Positions 28,632 to 38,198 of a stretch of DNA of 62,910 nucleotides are shown piece after piece (position 1 is the first letter of the stretch; each line of letters opens with the position of its first letter). Below the pieces are notes generated by a model. The model saw only the letters and a list, made by a program, of their open reading frames with translations, was not told the DNA's origin and ran no database searches. A program made the translations under genes and the position numbers. Source of the DNA: Rubellimicrobium sp. (lineage in GTDB: Bacteria; Pseudomonadota; Alphaproteobacteria; Rhodobacterales; Rhodobacteraceae); assembly GCA_020852925.1 (NCBI GenBank), contig JADYZU010000010.1:1-62910 (forward strand), read 5' to 3'.

Positions 28632-30455
28632 ATGATTTCACGACTCCACAGGCTGGGGCGGGCGGGGGCGGCGATTCTCGCGCTCCTTGCCGCCGGCGCA
28701 CTCCAGGCCGAACCGCAGCATGGAATCGCCATGTATGGCACGCCCGCGCTGCCGGCGGACTATGACCATCTGCCCTATGCCGATCCGGCGGCGCCGGTGG
28801 GCGGGCGGATCGTCACGGCCGAGGTGGGCTCTTTCGACAGTCTCAACCCCTATGTGCGCAAGGGATCGGTTCCCTGGCAACTCACCTATCTCGTTTCGGA
28901 AACACTGATGGGGCGGTCGCTCGACGAACCGTTCAGCCTTTACGGGCTGCTGGCCGAATCGATGGAGACCGACCCCGAGCGCCGTTGGGTCGAGTTCACC
29001 CTGCGCCCCGAGGCGCGGTTTTCCGACGGCAATCCGGTGACGGTCGCCGACGTGATCTGGTCCTACGAGACGCTGGGCACCCAGGGCCATGGCCGCTACG
29101 CGAGTTTCTGGGCCCAGGTCGAGTCGATCGAACAGACCGGAGAGCGCAGCCTGCGCATCACCTTCAACACGCCCAACCGCGAGCTCGTGCTGCTGGCGGG
29201 GCTGCGTCCGGTCCTGGAACGGGCCCAGTGGGAGGGGGTCGATTTCGCCGAGAGCGACGGCCTTGCCATGATCCCGATCACGCCGGGGCCCTATGTCGTG
29301 GCCGATTTCGAGGCCGGGCGTTTCGTGGAATTGCGCCGCAATCCCGATTACTGGGGCTGGGACGTGCCGTTCCGGCGCGGCACGATGAACATCGAGACGA
29401 TCCGCTACGAATTCTTCGGCGACGAGACCGCAGCCTTCGAGGCCTTCAAGACCGGCGAGGTGAACCTGATGCGCGAGACCAATGTCGCGCGCTGGCAGGG
29501 GCAATACGACTTTCCGCTGGTGCGCGACGGATCCATCGTGCTGGACGAGGTGGCGCATCAGCGGCCCACGGGCATGACCGGGCTGGTGATGAACACGCGC
29601 GATCCGGTCTTTGCCGACTGGCGGGTGCGCGATGCGATGCTGCTGGCCTTCAACTTCGATCAGGTGAACGATGCGATGACCGGCGGGCAGTCGCCGCGGA
29701 TCGGATCCTATTTCGCCAATTCGCCGCTGGGGATGACGCCCGGCGCCCCGGCCGAGGGGCGGGTGCGCGAGCTGCTCGAACCCTTCGCCGCCGATCTCGT
29801 GCCGGGCACGATCGAGGGCTATGAACTGCCGCAGGGCGACGGCACGGCGGCGAACCGCGCCGATCTGGGCCGGGCCATGGCGCAACTCGAGGCGGCGGGC
29901 TGGAGCGTCGATGACGCGGGCGTGCTGCGCGACGGGGCAGGGGCGCCCTTTGCCTTTACCATCCTGCTTCAGACCGGGGCGAGCGAGACCCTGTCGATCG
30001 CCGAGATCTATGCTGAGGCGCTGCGCCGGCTGGGCATGGAGGTGACGATCGAACAGGTGGACAGCGCGCAATATACCGAACGGATCGACGCGCTCGATTT
30101 CGACATGACCTATTACCGGGTCGGGCTCTCGCTCAGCCCCGGGAACGAGCAGTATCTCTACTTCGGATCGGAACAGGCCGATACCGGGGGGCGCAACCTC
30201 ATGGGGGTGAAGTCGCCGGTGGTCGATGCGCTGATCGGGCAGATCCTCAATGCCCCGTCGCAGGAGGATTTCCGCGCCGCGGTGCAGGCGCTTGACCGGG
30301 TGCTGACGGCGGGGCGCTATGTGGTGCCGTTCTACCAGTGGAACGTGGCGCGCATCGCCCATGCGCGCGATCTGCACTATCCCGACCATATCCCGCTGTT
30401 CGGGGACTGGCCGGGCTGGCAGCCGGATGTCTGGTGGTCCGACGCCGGACAGTGA
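28632..30455 (+). CDS. Family 5 extracellular solute-binding protein, YejA-like
   Basis: 607 residues. A signal peptide of about 26 residues (Arg-rich start, hydrophobic core, cleavage after LQA) sends it to the periplasm. The family-5 fold is shown by DSLNPYVRKGS near residue 73, then RRWVEFTLRPEARFSDGNPV, and the C-terminal LDRVLTAGRYVVPFYQWN. The starting module HGIAMYGTPALPADYDHLPY is characteristic of YejA-type proteins that bind oligopeptides or microcin C-like compounds. No permease or ATPase gene follows, so the transporter must be encoded elsewhere. Convergent with the DUF502 gene. Confidence 0.87.
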   Translation: MISRLHRLGRAGAAILALLAAGALQAEPQHGIAMYGTPALPADYDHLPYADPAAPVGGRIVTAEVGSFDSLNPYVRKGSVPWQLTYLVSETLMGRSLDEPFSLYGLLAESMETDPERRWVEFTLRPEARFSDGNPVTVADVIWSYETLGTQGHGRYASFWAQVESIEQTGERSLRITFNTPNRELVLLAGLRPVLERAQWEGVDFAESDGLAMIPITPGPYVVADFEAGRFVELRRNPDYWGWDVPFRRGTMNIETIRYEFFGDETAAFEAFKTGEVNLMRETNVARWQGQYDFPLVRDGSIVLDEVAHQRPTGMTGLVMNTRDPVFADWRVRDAMLLAFNFDQVNDAMTGGQSPRIGSYFANSPLGMTPGAPAEGRVRELLEPFAADLVPGTIEGYELPQGDGTAANRADLGRAMAQLEAAGWSVDDAGVLRDGAGAPFAFTILLQTGASETLSIAEIYAEALRRLGMEVTIEQVDSAQYTERIDALDFDMTYYRVGLSLSPGNEQYLYFGSEQADTGGRNLMGVKSPVVDALIGQILNAPSQEDFRAAVQALDRVLTAGRYVVPFYQWNVARIAHARDLHYPDHIPLFGDWPGWQPDVWWSDAGQ

Positions 30456-30500
30456 GGGGACGACCGGGGTCCGGCATGGCGGTGCCGGGCCCCGCCCCCT

Positions 30501-31250
30501 TCAGGGCGTGCGGCCGATCCCGAGGTCGCGTTCCACCGACTGGCGGTCGCCGGGATAGACCAGCCCGGCCGAGATGATGAGCTTGGCCGCGTCCTCCATG
30601 CCCATGTCGAGTTCGATGATCTCGCTCTTTCTGCACCACATGATGTAGCCGGTGGTCGGGTTGGGGGTGGTCGGCAGATAGACCGCCACCACTTCGTCGC
30701 CGGGCCACAGCGCGCCGATCCGGGCCAGCATCTCGCCCTTGGGCTGGGGCGCGATGAAGCCGATCGACCACACGTCCTTGCGCGGGAATTCGACAAGGCA
30801 CATGCGGTCGAATTTCGAATCGCCCTGCACGAACACCGATTCTGCCAGTTGCTTGAGCGCGTTGTAGACCGAGCGCACCACCGGCAGGCGGCCGACCATG
30901 TCCTCGCCCCAGGCGATCATCGACCGCCCGATCAGGCCTTTGGCCACCCAGCCCACCAGCACGGTGAAGATCAGGAACACCACGACGCCGACGCCGCGGA
31001 TGTTCACGCTGATCCATTCGGGCGTGCCCGGTTCGTTGCCGAGGATGCGGTTGACGATGGCATCGGGGTGATAGGCGGCGGGGACGAAGGGCCAGACGAA
31101 ACTGTCCACCCATCCCAGCGCGGTCCAGACCAGCCAGACCGTCATGCCCACGGGGGCGATGACGATGAGGCCGGCCAGCAGGTTGTTGCGCAGCGCGCCC
31201 AGAAAGGTTCCCTGACGGCGCGGGGGCGGATGCGGGGTCTCGCGGCTCAA
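30501..31250 (-). CDS. DUF502 family membrane protein
   Basis: 249 residues with two membrane segments (about 25-49 and 86-105). The block LPVVRSVYNALKQL, followed by VEFPRKDVWSIGFI and PTTPNPTTGYIMWC, is the conserved DUF502 signature found across bacteria and plants (COV-like). Function is unknown in bacteria. The protein begins with a Pro/Arg-rich cytosolic tail. It stands alone. Confidence 0.88.
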   Translation of the reverse strand: MSRETPHPPPRRQGTFLGALRNNLLAGLIVIAPVGMTVWLVWTALGWVDSFVWPFVPAAYHPDAIVNRILGNEPGTPEWISVNIRGVGVVVFLIFTVLVGWVAKGLIGRSMIAWGEDMVGRLPVVRSVYNALKQLAESVFVQGDSKFDRMCLVEFPRKDVWSIGFIAPQPKGEMLARIGALWPGDEVVAVYLPTTPNPTTGYIMWCRKSEIIELDMGMEDAAKLIISAGLVYPGDRQSVERDLGIGRTP

Positions 31251-31368
31251 GGGGGCACTCCTGCGGCGACTCGGTGCCCGAAGATAGGCGCGCGCCGGTT
31301 CCGCCGCAACGCGGGCGAAACCGGGCCGCCGCCTTGTCAGGCTGGCAGCGTGTCAGGCCGCCAGCGTG

Positions 31369-32277
31369 TCAGGCCGCCAGCGCGCGGGCGATGGCCGCGC
31401 CCAGGCGGGCGTTGTTCAGCACGAGCGCGATATTGGCGGTCAGGCTGCGCCCCCCGGTCAGTTCGAACAGGCGCTGCAACAGGAAGGGGGTCACTTCCTT
31501 GGCGGCGATGCCGCGGGCCTCGGCCTCGGCCAGCGCCTCGGCGATGAAGGGGGCAAGGTCGGCGGCGGGGATCTCGTCCGCCTCGGGGATCGGGTTCACG
31601 ATCAGTTGCCCGCCCGGCAGGCCCAGCGTCCGGCGCATGCGGAAGGCGGCGGCGATGTCCTGGGCGCTGTCCATGCGCAAGGGCGCGCGCAGGCCGGAAT
31701 CGCGCGACCAGAAGGCCGGGATCGCGTCCTGCCCGAAGGCGATGACCGGAACGCCCAGCGTCTCGAGATATTCGAAGGTCTTGGGCAGGTCGAGGATCGC
31801 CTTGGCGCCGGCGGCGACCACGTTCACCGGGGTCTGGCCCAGTTCCGGCAGGTCGGCCGAGACGTCATAGCTTGTTTCCGCGCCGCGATGCACGCCGCCC
31901 ACGCCGCCGGTGGCAAAGACCGCGATCCCCGCCAGATTCGCGGCGATCATCGTCGCCGCGACCGTGGTCGCGCCATTGCCGCCGCGCGCAAGGCAGGCCG
32001 CCAGATCGGCGCGCGAGAGTTTCGCTACATCCTTCATCCGGCCGAGCGCCTCGAGTTCGGCCGCCGTCAGGCCCACATGGATGCGCCCGGCCATGATGGC
32101 GATGGTCGCGGGCACGGCGCCGGCAGAGCGGATCGTCTCCTCGACCAGGGCCGCGGTCTCGACGTTCTGGGGCCAGGGCATGCCGTGGGTGATGATGGTC
32201 GATTCGAGCGCGACCAGCGGCGCGCCGTCGCGCCTTGCGGCGGCGACTTCGGGCGACAGGACGAGGGGCAGGGTCAT
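31369..32277 (-). CDS. psuG: Pseudouridine-5'-phosphate glycosidase
   Basis: Breaks pseudouridine 5'-phosphate into uracil and ribose 5-phosphate. 302 residues. Recognised by VALESTIITHGMPWPQN (with the catalytic glutamate) and VVAAGAKAILDLPKTFEYL (with the lysine that forms the sugar adduct). Its start overlaps the stop of the kinase gene as ATGA, so the pair forms the pseudouridine salvage unit: the kinase first phosphorylates pseudouridine, then PsuG cleaves it. No separate transporter gene is next to them. Confidence 0.95.
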   Translation of the reverse strand: MTLPLVLSPEVAAARRDGAPLVALESTIITHGMPWPQNVETAALVEETIRSAGAVPATIAIMAGRIHVGLTAAELEALGRMKDVAKLSRADLAACLARGGNGATTVAATMIAANLAGIAVFATGGVGGVHRGAETSYDVSADLPELGQTPVNVVAAGAKAILDLPKTFEYLETLGVPVIAFGQDAIPAFWSRDSGLRAPLRMDSAQDIAAAFRMRRTLGLPGGQLIVNPIPEADEIPAADLAPFIAEALAEAEARGIAAKEVTPFLLQRLFELTGGRSLTANIALVLNNARLGAAIARALAA

Positions 32278-33164
32278 TCCGGGTGTTCTCCGCTGACATA
32301 GGTGGCTGCGGCGCGCACGGCTGCCGCAAGGGATTGCGCGCGCCCGGCGCCGCGCGCCTGCGCGACGATATGGGCGGCCATGAAGGTGTCGCCCGCCCCG
32401 GTCACGCGCGCGACCAGCACGCGGGGCGGGACAAGGGTGATCACGTCGGGGCCGGTGGCCTCGGCGGCCATGCGCCCGCCGTCGGTGACAAGCGCGCGCG
32501 CCGCGCCGCGCGCGGTCAGGCCCAGCGCGGCGGCGCCGGCATCGGCAAAGTCCTCGCGGCAGAGCAGCGATGCCTCCTCGAGGTTCACATAGAGCACCGC
32601 CGACGGATGCCCGAGCAGCGCCAGCAGGCGTTCGGCCTTGCCGGGGCTGGCCGGGGCCACGCGCAGGCTGGCGCGGGCGAAAAGGGGCGAGGCCGCGATC
32701 TCGCGCAGCAGATCGGGGGTGAGGTTGCCGTCAAGGCAGACCGGCCCCTCCCAGGGGGCGTCGGCCGATCCCAGCGTGCCGTCCGCCAGCGGCTGAAGGA
32801 TGCGTGCGCCCGCCGCCTCGAGCGAATGGGCATCCGCCACCGCGGCGATGAGGCCGTTCGCCCCCTCGATCGCCATGTAGCGGTCGGTGGGCAGATCGGC
32901 CGAGCGGTAGACCTGCTCCATCCCGATCCCGAGCACGCGGCACGCGGCAAGCAGTTCCTCGCCCTCGGGATCCTGGCCGATGACGGCAAGGGCGGCCGGG
33001 CGCAGGCCAAGCCGCGCCAGCGTCATGGCGATGTTGAAGGCCACCCCGCCGGGCAGGCGGGTGATGCGGCCGGGCACATCCGCCCCCAGCGCCATCGCGC
33101 GCGGCGACCGGCCGATGATGTCCCAGAGCACGGCGCCGATGCAGAGGATGTCGGGTCTGTCCAT
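32274..33164 (-). CDS. psuK: PfkB-family kinase, probable pseudouridine kinase
   Basis: 296-residue ribokinase-fold enzyme. N-terminal LCIGAVLWDIIGRS, PGGVAFNIAMTLARLG (sugar-binding glycines), and the C-terminal VTGAGDTFMAAHI with the catalytic aspartate and anion hole. The start is the ATG before DRPDILCIGA at 33164. Assignment as pseudouridine kinase rests on the 4-bp overlap with psuG, since PfkB kinases of different specificity look alike. Confidence 0.88.
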   Translation of the reverse strand: MDRPDILCIGAVLWDIIGRSPRAMALGADVPGRITRLPGGVAFNIAMTLARLGLRPAALAVIGQDPEGEELLAACRVLGIGMEQVYRSADLPTDRYMAIEGANGLIAAVADAHSLEAAGARILQPLADGTLGSADAPWEGPVCLDGNLTPDLLREIAASPLFARASLRVAPASPGKAERLLALLGHPSAVLYVNLEEASLLCREDFADAGAAALGLTARGAARALVTDGGRMAAEATGPDVITLVPPRVLVARVTGAGDTFMAAHIVAQARGAGRAQSLAAAVRAAATYVSGEHPE

Positions 33165-33369
33165 GCCCCTCTTTCGCGCGCGGGGGCCGCGCGGTCAATC
33201 ACCTGACGCAAGGGCGCCCGCCGCTCTGGACAAGGGCGCGCGCATGGTCTAGGGGGCACCCACTTCACAGGCAGGGGCGGGCCCATGCGCAGGGAGACAT
33301 CCTGCGACGGTCCACCGGTTGGGGGCAACCCCGAACCCCTGCCGAGGGCGAAACCGGAAAGGAAACAAC

Positions 33370-34131
33370 ATGGCTCTGCCCGAGTTCACCATGCGCCAGC
33401 TTCTCGAGGCCGGCGTTCACTTCGGCCACCAGACCGCGCGCTGGAACCCCCGCATGGGCGAGTTCATCTATGGCGCCAAGAACGGCATCCACATCGTCGA
33501 CCTGACCCAGACGGTGCCGATGCTCGACGCCGCGCTCAAGGTGATCCGCGAGACCGTGGCCCGTGGCGGCCGCATCCTGTTCGTCGGCACCAAGCGGCAG
33601 GCGCAGAAGGCGGTGGCCGATGCCGCCGAACGTTCGGCGCAGTTCTACATGAACCACCGCTGGCTGGGCGGCACGCTCACCAACTGGCAGACCGTGTCGC
33701 AGTCGATCAACCGCCTGCGCGCCATCGACGAGGCGGCCGAGCGCGGCTTTGAAGGGCTGACCAAGAAGGAACGCCTGAACATGGAGCGCGAGCAGGCCAA
33801 GCTTCAGGCCAGCCTGGGCGGCATCCGCGAGATGGGCGGCCTGCCGGACCTGCTGTTCGTCATCGACGTGGGCAAGGAGGATCTGGCGATCAAGGAGGCC
33901 AACAAGCTTGGCATTCCGGTGGTCGCGGTCGTCGACACCAACTGCTCGCCCAAGGGCGTGGACCACATCATCCCCGGCAACGACGACGCCGCGCGGGCGA
34001 TCCAGCTTTATTGCGATCTCGTGGCGCGCGCCGCGCTTGACGGCATGTCGGCGCATCTGGGCGCGGCCGGCGTCGATCTGGGCGCCATGGCCGAACTGAC
34101 CGAGGAAGTGCTGGGCGACATCGACGCCTGA
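33370..34131 (+). CDS. rpsB: 30S ribosomal protein S2
   Basis: 253 residues. N-terminal [39 protein letters not shown] and the later [20 protein letters not shown] are S2 signatures. The start ATG follows GGAAAGGAAACAAC; an in-frame ATG 51 bases upstream lacks support. It is co-transcribed with tsf 126 bases downstream. The 205-base leader before rpsB contains a small hairpin (GGGGGCAACCCC near 33321) but no motif I can name as an S2 autoregulatory site. Confidence 0.98.
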   Translation: MALPEFTMRQLLEAGVHFGHQTARWNPRMGEFIYGAKNGIHIVDLTQTVPMLDAALKVIRETVARGGRILFVGTKRQAQKAVADAAERSAQFYMNHRWLGGTLTNWQTVSQSINRLRAIDEAAERGFEGLTKKERLNMEREQAKLQASLGGIREMGGLPDLLFVIDVGKEDLAIKEANKLGIPVVAVVDTNCSPKGVDHIIPGNDDAARAIQLYCDLVARAALDGMSAHLGAAGVDLGAMAELTEEVLGDIDA

Positions 34132-34257
34132 CCTGCGGACCCCCGGCACCGGCCGGGGCCGCGAGGGGCGGGGCAGGGGGCATCCCCCGGCCCCGGCCAC
34201 CAGAAGCCGGAGAGGCCCCGCGCCCCCGGCCCATCCGATATTCCCGAGGAGACGGAC

Positions 34258-35166
34258 ATGGCGATCACCGCCCAGATGGTGAAGGAACTGCGCGAGATGA
34301 CCGGCGCAGGCATGATGGACGCCAAGAAGGCGCTGACCGAGACCGACGGCAACATGGAAGCCGCGATCGACTGGCTGCGCACCAAGGGCCTGGCCAAGGC
34401 CGCCAAGAAGGCCGACCGCGTTGCCGCCGAGGGCCTGATCGGCGTGCAGGTGCAGGACGGCCGCGGCGTCGCGGTCGAGATCAATTCGGAAACCGACTTC
34501 GTCGCCAAGAACGCCGATTTCCAGAACCTGCTGCGCGAAGTGACCCGCATCGCCCTTGAAACCGGCGATTCGGTCGAAGTGGTGATGGCCACCCACCTGA
34601 ACGGCGAACCGGTCGAGCAGGTGATCCAGTCGGCCATCGCCCGCATCGGCGAGAACCTGACCTTCCGGCGCATGCATGTGCTCGAGGGCGAGACCGTGGT
34701 GTCCTACATCCACAACGCCGCCGCCGAGGGCATGGGCAAGATCGGCGTGCTGGTCGCGCTGTCGGGCCCCGCCGCCAAGGCGCAGGAGATCGGCCGCCAG
34801 TTCGCCATGCACATCGCCGCAAGCGCGCCGCTGTCGCTGTCGGAGGCCACGCTCGACCCCGCCGTGATCGAGCGCGAACTTTCGGTGCAGACCGCGAAGG
34901 CCCTCGAGGAGAATGCGTCCTCGGCCAAGCCCAAGCCCGAGGCGGTGATCCACAACAACATCATCCCCGGCCGGATGAAGAAGTTCCTCGCCGAGAACAC
35001 GCTGCTGGGCCAGGCCTTTGTCATCAATCCCGATCTGACCGTCGAACAGGCCGCCAAAGAGGCGGGCGTGACGATCACCGGCTATGCCCGCGTGGTCGTG
35101 GGCGAAGGCGTCGAGAAGCGCGAGGACGATTTCGCCGCCGAAGTCGCGCGGATGACCCAGGGCTGA
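34258..35166 (+). CDS. tsf: Translation elongation factor Ts
   Basis: Recycles EF-Tu by exchanging GDP for GTP. 302 residues. N-terminal UBA-like domain [20 protein letters not shown], then the core [20 protein letters not shown] and the TDFVAKN motif that contacts EF-Tu. GAGGAGACG precedes the start. The gene follows rpsB as in most bacteria and ends at a strong terminator. Confidence 0.98.
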   Translation: MAITAQMVKELREMTGAGMMDAKKALTETDGNMEAAIDWLRTKGLAKAAKKADRVAAEGLIGVQVQDGRGVAVEINSETDFVAKNADFQNLLREVTRIALETGDSVEVVMATHLNGEPVEQVIQSAIARIGENLTFRRMHVLEGETVVSYIHNAAAEGMGKIGVLVALSGPAAKAQEIGRQFAMHIAASAPLSLSEATLDPAVIERELSVQTAKALEENASSAKPKPEAVIHNNIIPGRMKKFLAENTLLGQAFVINPDLTVEQAAKEAGVTITGYARVVVGEGVEKREDDFAAEVARMTQG

Positions 35167-35197
35167 TCCACCTGAGGATCGTCTTGCAAGTGATTGG

Positions 35198-35224
35198 AAA
35201 GGCCGCTGTTTCAGCGGCCTTTTC
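35198..35224 (+). terminator. Terminator after rpsB-tsf
   Basis: A 10-bp perfect stem AAGGCCGCTG/CAGCGGCCTT (35199-35208 with 35212-35221) with a TTT loop is followed by TTTTC. It starts about 30 bases past the tsf stop. Confidence 0.88.
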
Positions 35225-35386
35225 ATTCCGGCGGCAGCGGCGGGATTGGCGCGGGCCGATGGGACGCGCCATCAGGGTTCATGTGCAGAAGCAGGATGTT
35301 GGCGCACGAACCTCATTCCATCGTGGTTGCGGCACCGCTGAATATTACATAATACCCATTATCCGATTCAACGATGAACCAGGCCG
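35225..35386. other. AT-richer gap between the tsf terminator and the PhoR-like gene
   Basis: About 160 bases of lower GC content, especially 35340-35380, which contains the imperfect palindrome ATAATACCCATTAT. I see no open frame, terminator or tRNA; it is the 3' side of the minus-strand kinase gene. Confidence 0.4.
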
Positions 35387-36457
35387 TCAGACCCCCGCCG
35401 GGAGGATGACGCGGAAAGTGCTGCCCTTGCCGGGCGCGCTGTCGATGCGCAGGCGGCCGCGGTGGCGGTCGACGATGTGGTGCACGATCGCCAGACCAAG
35501 GCCCGAGCCCCCGACCTCGCGCGAGCGGTGGTTGTCCACGCGGTAGAACCGTTCGGTCAGGCGCGGCAGATGTTCGGGCGCGATGCCCTCGCCACGGTCG
35601 GTCACGCCGACATGCACCGCCGCGCCGCCAAGGGCCGGGTCATGCGCGACCTCGCTCAGCGTCACCGTCACCGGTCCGCCGGCCGCTCCGTATTTCAGCG
35701 CGTTCTCGACCAGATTGACCAGCACCTGCCGCAACTGCCCGGCGTCGCCCGGCACCGTCACCGGATGGTCCGGCACCACGCAGTCGATGCGGCAGCCGCG
35801 CGCGCCGGCCTGCGGCACGAGCGTGGCCGCGGTCCCCCGGATCAGCGCCCCCAGTTCGACCGGATCTTCCGGGCGCTGGCGCCCGTCCGCCTCGATCCGG
35901 CCCAGCGACATCAGCGCCTCGACCAGCGCGGCCATGCGCGCGGCCTCGGATTCCAGCAGCGTCAGGAACCGCTCGCGCGCGGGCGCATCGTCGCGGGCCG
36001 GGCCGCGCAGCGTCTGCGCGAAGCCGAGGATCGAGGTGATGGGCGTGCGCAGTTCATGCCCGAGATTGGCAACGAAGTCGCGGCGGCTGCGGTCGGCGCT
36101 GTCGCGGCCGGTCGTGTCGGCGAAGGTCAGGAGCGCGCCCTGCCCGCCCCAGCCGGCATCCGCGACCGGCGCCACACTCACCCGCCAGTCGCGCCCGCCC
36201 GCATGGTCGCGATAGCGCCCCTCGCCGGTGCGGCCACGGGTCAGGCAGTCCTCGATCGCGGCCAGAAGCGCGGGCTGGCGCAGCGCCGCGACATGGTGGC
36301 GCCCGGCGCCGGCGGCGGGAACGGCGGCGCGCGCGGCCGGGTTCAGCGCGGCGATGCGCCCGCCCGGGGCGATGAGGATCGCCGGCATCGGCAGCGCGTC
36401 GAGCAGCACCGCCCCCCCCGGCGCGGCGGTCCTGTCCGGCTCTGGCGTCATCGGCAA
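35387..36457 (-). CDS. PhoR-like sensor histidine kinase without membrane segments
   Basis: 356 residues. PAS-like region about 18-115 (PMPAILIAPGGRIAALNP), HisKA dimerisation domain with phosphorylated His134 in NLGHELRTPITSILGF, and ATP-binding HATPase_c with QVLVNLVENALKYG, DRGEGI and GGSGLGLAIVHHIV. The arrangement is that of phosphate-regulon PhoR, but no hydrophobic helix precedes the PAS domain, so the protein appears cytosolic. No response-regulator or pst gene is adjacent, which makes it an orphan here. Two in-frame ATGs two codons apart could start it. Confidence 0.85.
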   Translation of the reverse strand: MPMTPEPDRTAAPGGAVLLDALPMPAILIAPGGRIAALNPAARAAVPAAGAGRHHVAALRQPALLAAIEDCLTRGRTGEGRYRDHAGGRDWRVSVAPVADAGWGGQGALLTFADTTGRDSADRSRRDFVANLGHELRTPITSILGFAQTLRGPARDDAPARERFLTLLESEAARMAALVEALMSLGRIEADGRQRPEDPVELGALIRGTAATLVPQAGARGCRIDCVVPDHPVTVPGDAGQLRQVLVNLVENALKYGAAGGPVTVTLSEVAHDPALGGAAVHVGVTDRGEGIAPEHLPRLTERFYRVDNHRSREVGGSGLGLAIVHHIVDRHRGRLRIDSAPGKGSTFRVILPAGV

Positions 36458-36551
36458 TTTCCTGTCCCTGTCGCGGCCTTTCCCATCCTTGTCATGCCCT
36501 CCTGCGGCAAGTTTGCCGCACTTTCAGGGATAGATACATGTCATGTGAATT

Positions 36552-36565
36552 TGATTGCGCAATCA
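36552..36565. promoter_or_regulatory. 14-bp perfect palindrome in a divergent promoter region
   Basis: TGATTGCGCAATCA lies in the divergent 161-base gap between the PhoR-like gene and the unknown gene at 36619. A symmetric site of this size in an AT-richer gap between divergent genes suggests binding of a dimeric regulator. The regulator is unknown. Confidence 0.45.
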
Positions 36566-36618
36566 TCGGAATTGTCACAGATTGGAGAGGTTCCAGTTGC
36601 CTTGTCGCGCGGGGTTCC

Positions 36619-37074
36619 ATGCGGGACTTGCTCCATTTCCCTGGCGAACCGGCGCCCGTGGTGCCGCAGACGCTCGTCGTCGGCGACATCGTCGACTGGC
36701 AGCGGCAGGGTCGCATCCTGCCACGGTTGCGGGGCTGCGAATTTCTCGGCCTGCCCGAGGTGACGGCGGATCGTCTGGCCGGGGTCGAACTGGTGCTGTC
36801 GCCGCTGGTCGCGCATCATTTCGACGTGCTGGATCTGGCGCTGCATCTGGGGATCCTCGGCTTTGGCGGGATGTATCGCGCGCTGGCCGTGGCCCTGCCC
36901 CGCCCCTCGATGGTGCGCGCCGAGGTGGCGGCGGTCGCGCCCCGGGTCGATTTCGACGTGTTCGTGATCGAGAGCTATTGCGCCCGCCCCGGAGCCCCGG
37001 CCAAATCCCCGGCCGATTCCGCCGCCGCGATCTGCGCCATGCCCGAGCGGAAACGCCTGGCATTGGCGCGATAG
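36619..37074 (+). CDS. Hypothetical protein overlapping the carbonic anhydrase gene
   Basis: 151 residues from the ATG before RDLLHFPG; an alternative ATG at 36538 would add 27 residues with no supporting ribosome site. The sequence has folded-protein character ([19 protein letters not shown], then [20 protein letters not shown]) but belongs to no family I recognise. Its last 100 bases overlap, on the opposite strand, the 3' end of the carbonic anhydrase gene. The first two-thirds do not overlap any gene, and the codon pattern there is consistent with coding. Confidence 0.6.
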   Translation: MRDLLHFPGEPAPVVPQTLVVGDIVDWQRQGRILPRLRGCEFLGLPEVTADRLAGVELVLSPLVAHHFDVLDLALHLGILGFGGMYRALAVALPRPSMVRAEVAAVAPRVDFDVFVIESYCARPGAPAKSPADSAAAICAMPERKRLALAR

Positions 37075-37544
37075 GACGCGGCCGAGGCGGCCAGACCCGC
37101 GATCTCGTCCGGGCGAAGCGCGCGCGTCACCTTGCCCGGCGTGCCGATGGCCAGGCTTTCGGCCGCGATCTCGCGCCCTTCTGGGATGAGGGCCCCTGCC
37201 CCGACCAGACTGCGTTCCCCGATCCGCGCCCCGTTCAGCACCACCGCCCCCATGCCGATCAGGCTGCCCGCGCCGATGGTGCAGCCGTGCAGGATGGCGC
37301 GATGGCCCACGGTGCAATCCGCACCGATGGTCAGCGGATGGCCCATGTCGGTGTGCAGCACGCACAGATCCTGCACGTTCGATCCTTCGCCCAGGGTGAT
37401 CGTCTCGTTGTCGCCGCGCAGCACCGCCCCGAACCAGACCGAGGCGCCACGTTCCACCACCACCCGCCCGATCAGCACGGCGCCGGGGGCGATCCAGGCC
37501 TCGGGGTGGATCTGCGGGCGGATGCCGTCGAGTTCGAGGATCAT
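36975..37544 (-). CDS. Gamma-class carbonic anhydrase family protein
   Basis: 189 residues of left-handed beta-helix with hexapeptide repeats (for example [21 protein letters not shown]). Three histidines at positions matching the metal site, His64 in VLHTD and His81/His86 in HRAILHG, plus the starting N-terminus [16 protein letters not shown], place it with YrdA/PaaY-type proteins, some of which are carbonic anhydrases. Overlaps the guanylate kinase stop by ATGA. Its C-terminal 33 codons overlap the convergent unknown gene. Confidence 0.9.
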   Translation of the reverse strand: MILELDGIRPQIHPEAWIAPGAVLIGRVVVERGASVWFGAVLRGDNETITLGEGSNVQDLCVLHTDMGHPLTIGADCTVGHRAILHGCTIGAGSLIGMGAVVLNGARIGERSLVGAGALIPEGREIAAESLAIGTPGKVTRALRPDEIAGLAASAASYRANARRFRSGMAQIAAAESAGDLAGAPGRAQ

Positions 37545-38194
37545 GTCCCTGCCCTTTCCTGTCCGGCATTCAGCCCGCGCACGAATTCGGTCAGCCAGGG
37601 CTGCTGCTGGCGGCGCAGGCGGGTGGCCGCGATGATCTTCTGCATCCGTTCGGCGGTCTCGTGCACGTCCCGGTTGACCAGGACGTAATCGTATTCCGGC
37701 CAGTGGCTGATCTCGGCCATGCTCCTGGCCATGCGCCCGGCGATCACCGCGTCGCTGTCCTGCCCGCGAAACCGCAACCGCCGCTCCAGTTCCGCGATCG
37801 AGGGCGGCAGGATGAAGATCGACAGGCAATCCTTGCCCAGCGCGGATTCGCGGATCTGCTGCGCGCCCTGCCAGTCCACGTCGAACAGCACGTCATGCCC
37901 GACGGCCAGCGCCGATTCCACCGGGGCGCGCGGGCTGCCGTAGAGATTGCCGAACACCTCGGCATGTTCGAGCATCCCGCCCGCCGCGATCCGCGCCTCG
38001 AAATCCGCGCGGTCGATGAAATGGTATTCGCGGCCGTCCACCTCGCCGGGGCGCGGCGGGCGCGTGGTGGCCGAGATGGAGAAGCTGAGCGTCGGATCCC
38101 AGGTCATGAGCATCCGCGCCAGCGTGGACTTGCCCGCGCCCGAAGGCGAGGACAGGATGACGAGCATGCCGCGACGGCGTTCCTCGGGGGGCAC
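37541..38194 (-). CDS. gmk: Guanylate kinase
   Basis: Phosphorylates GMP to GDP. 217 residues from a GTG start at 38194, preceded by GGAG at good spacing. I prefer it to the internal ATG at 38167 because guanylate kinases usually have an RRG-type lead-in before the P-loop strand, and the GTG frame supplies EERRRG. P-loop [13 protein letters not shown], the GMP-binding [13 protein letters not shown] and the [12 protein letters not shown] motif are all present. Upstream is yicC (stop 5 bases before the GTG), downstream the gamma-carbonic anhydrase. Confidence 0.95.
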   Translation of the reverse strand: MPPEERRRGMLVILSSPSGAGKSTLARMLMTWDPTLSFSISATTRPPRPGEVDGREYHFIDRADFEARIAAGGMLEHAEVFGNLYGSPRAPVESALAVGHDVLFDVDWQGAQQIRESALGKDCLSIFILPPSIAELERRLRFRGQDSDAVIAGRMARSMAEISHWPEYDYVLVNRDVHETAERMQKIIAATRLRRQQQPWLTEFVRGLNAGQERAGT

Positions 38195-38198
38195 CGGG

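Noticed and set aside
33165-33369. A defined S2-binding autoregulatory leader before rpsB
   Set aside because: A small G/C hairpin is present, but I cannot match it to a known rpsB leader motif, so it is not listed.
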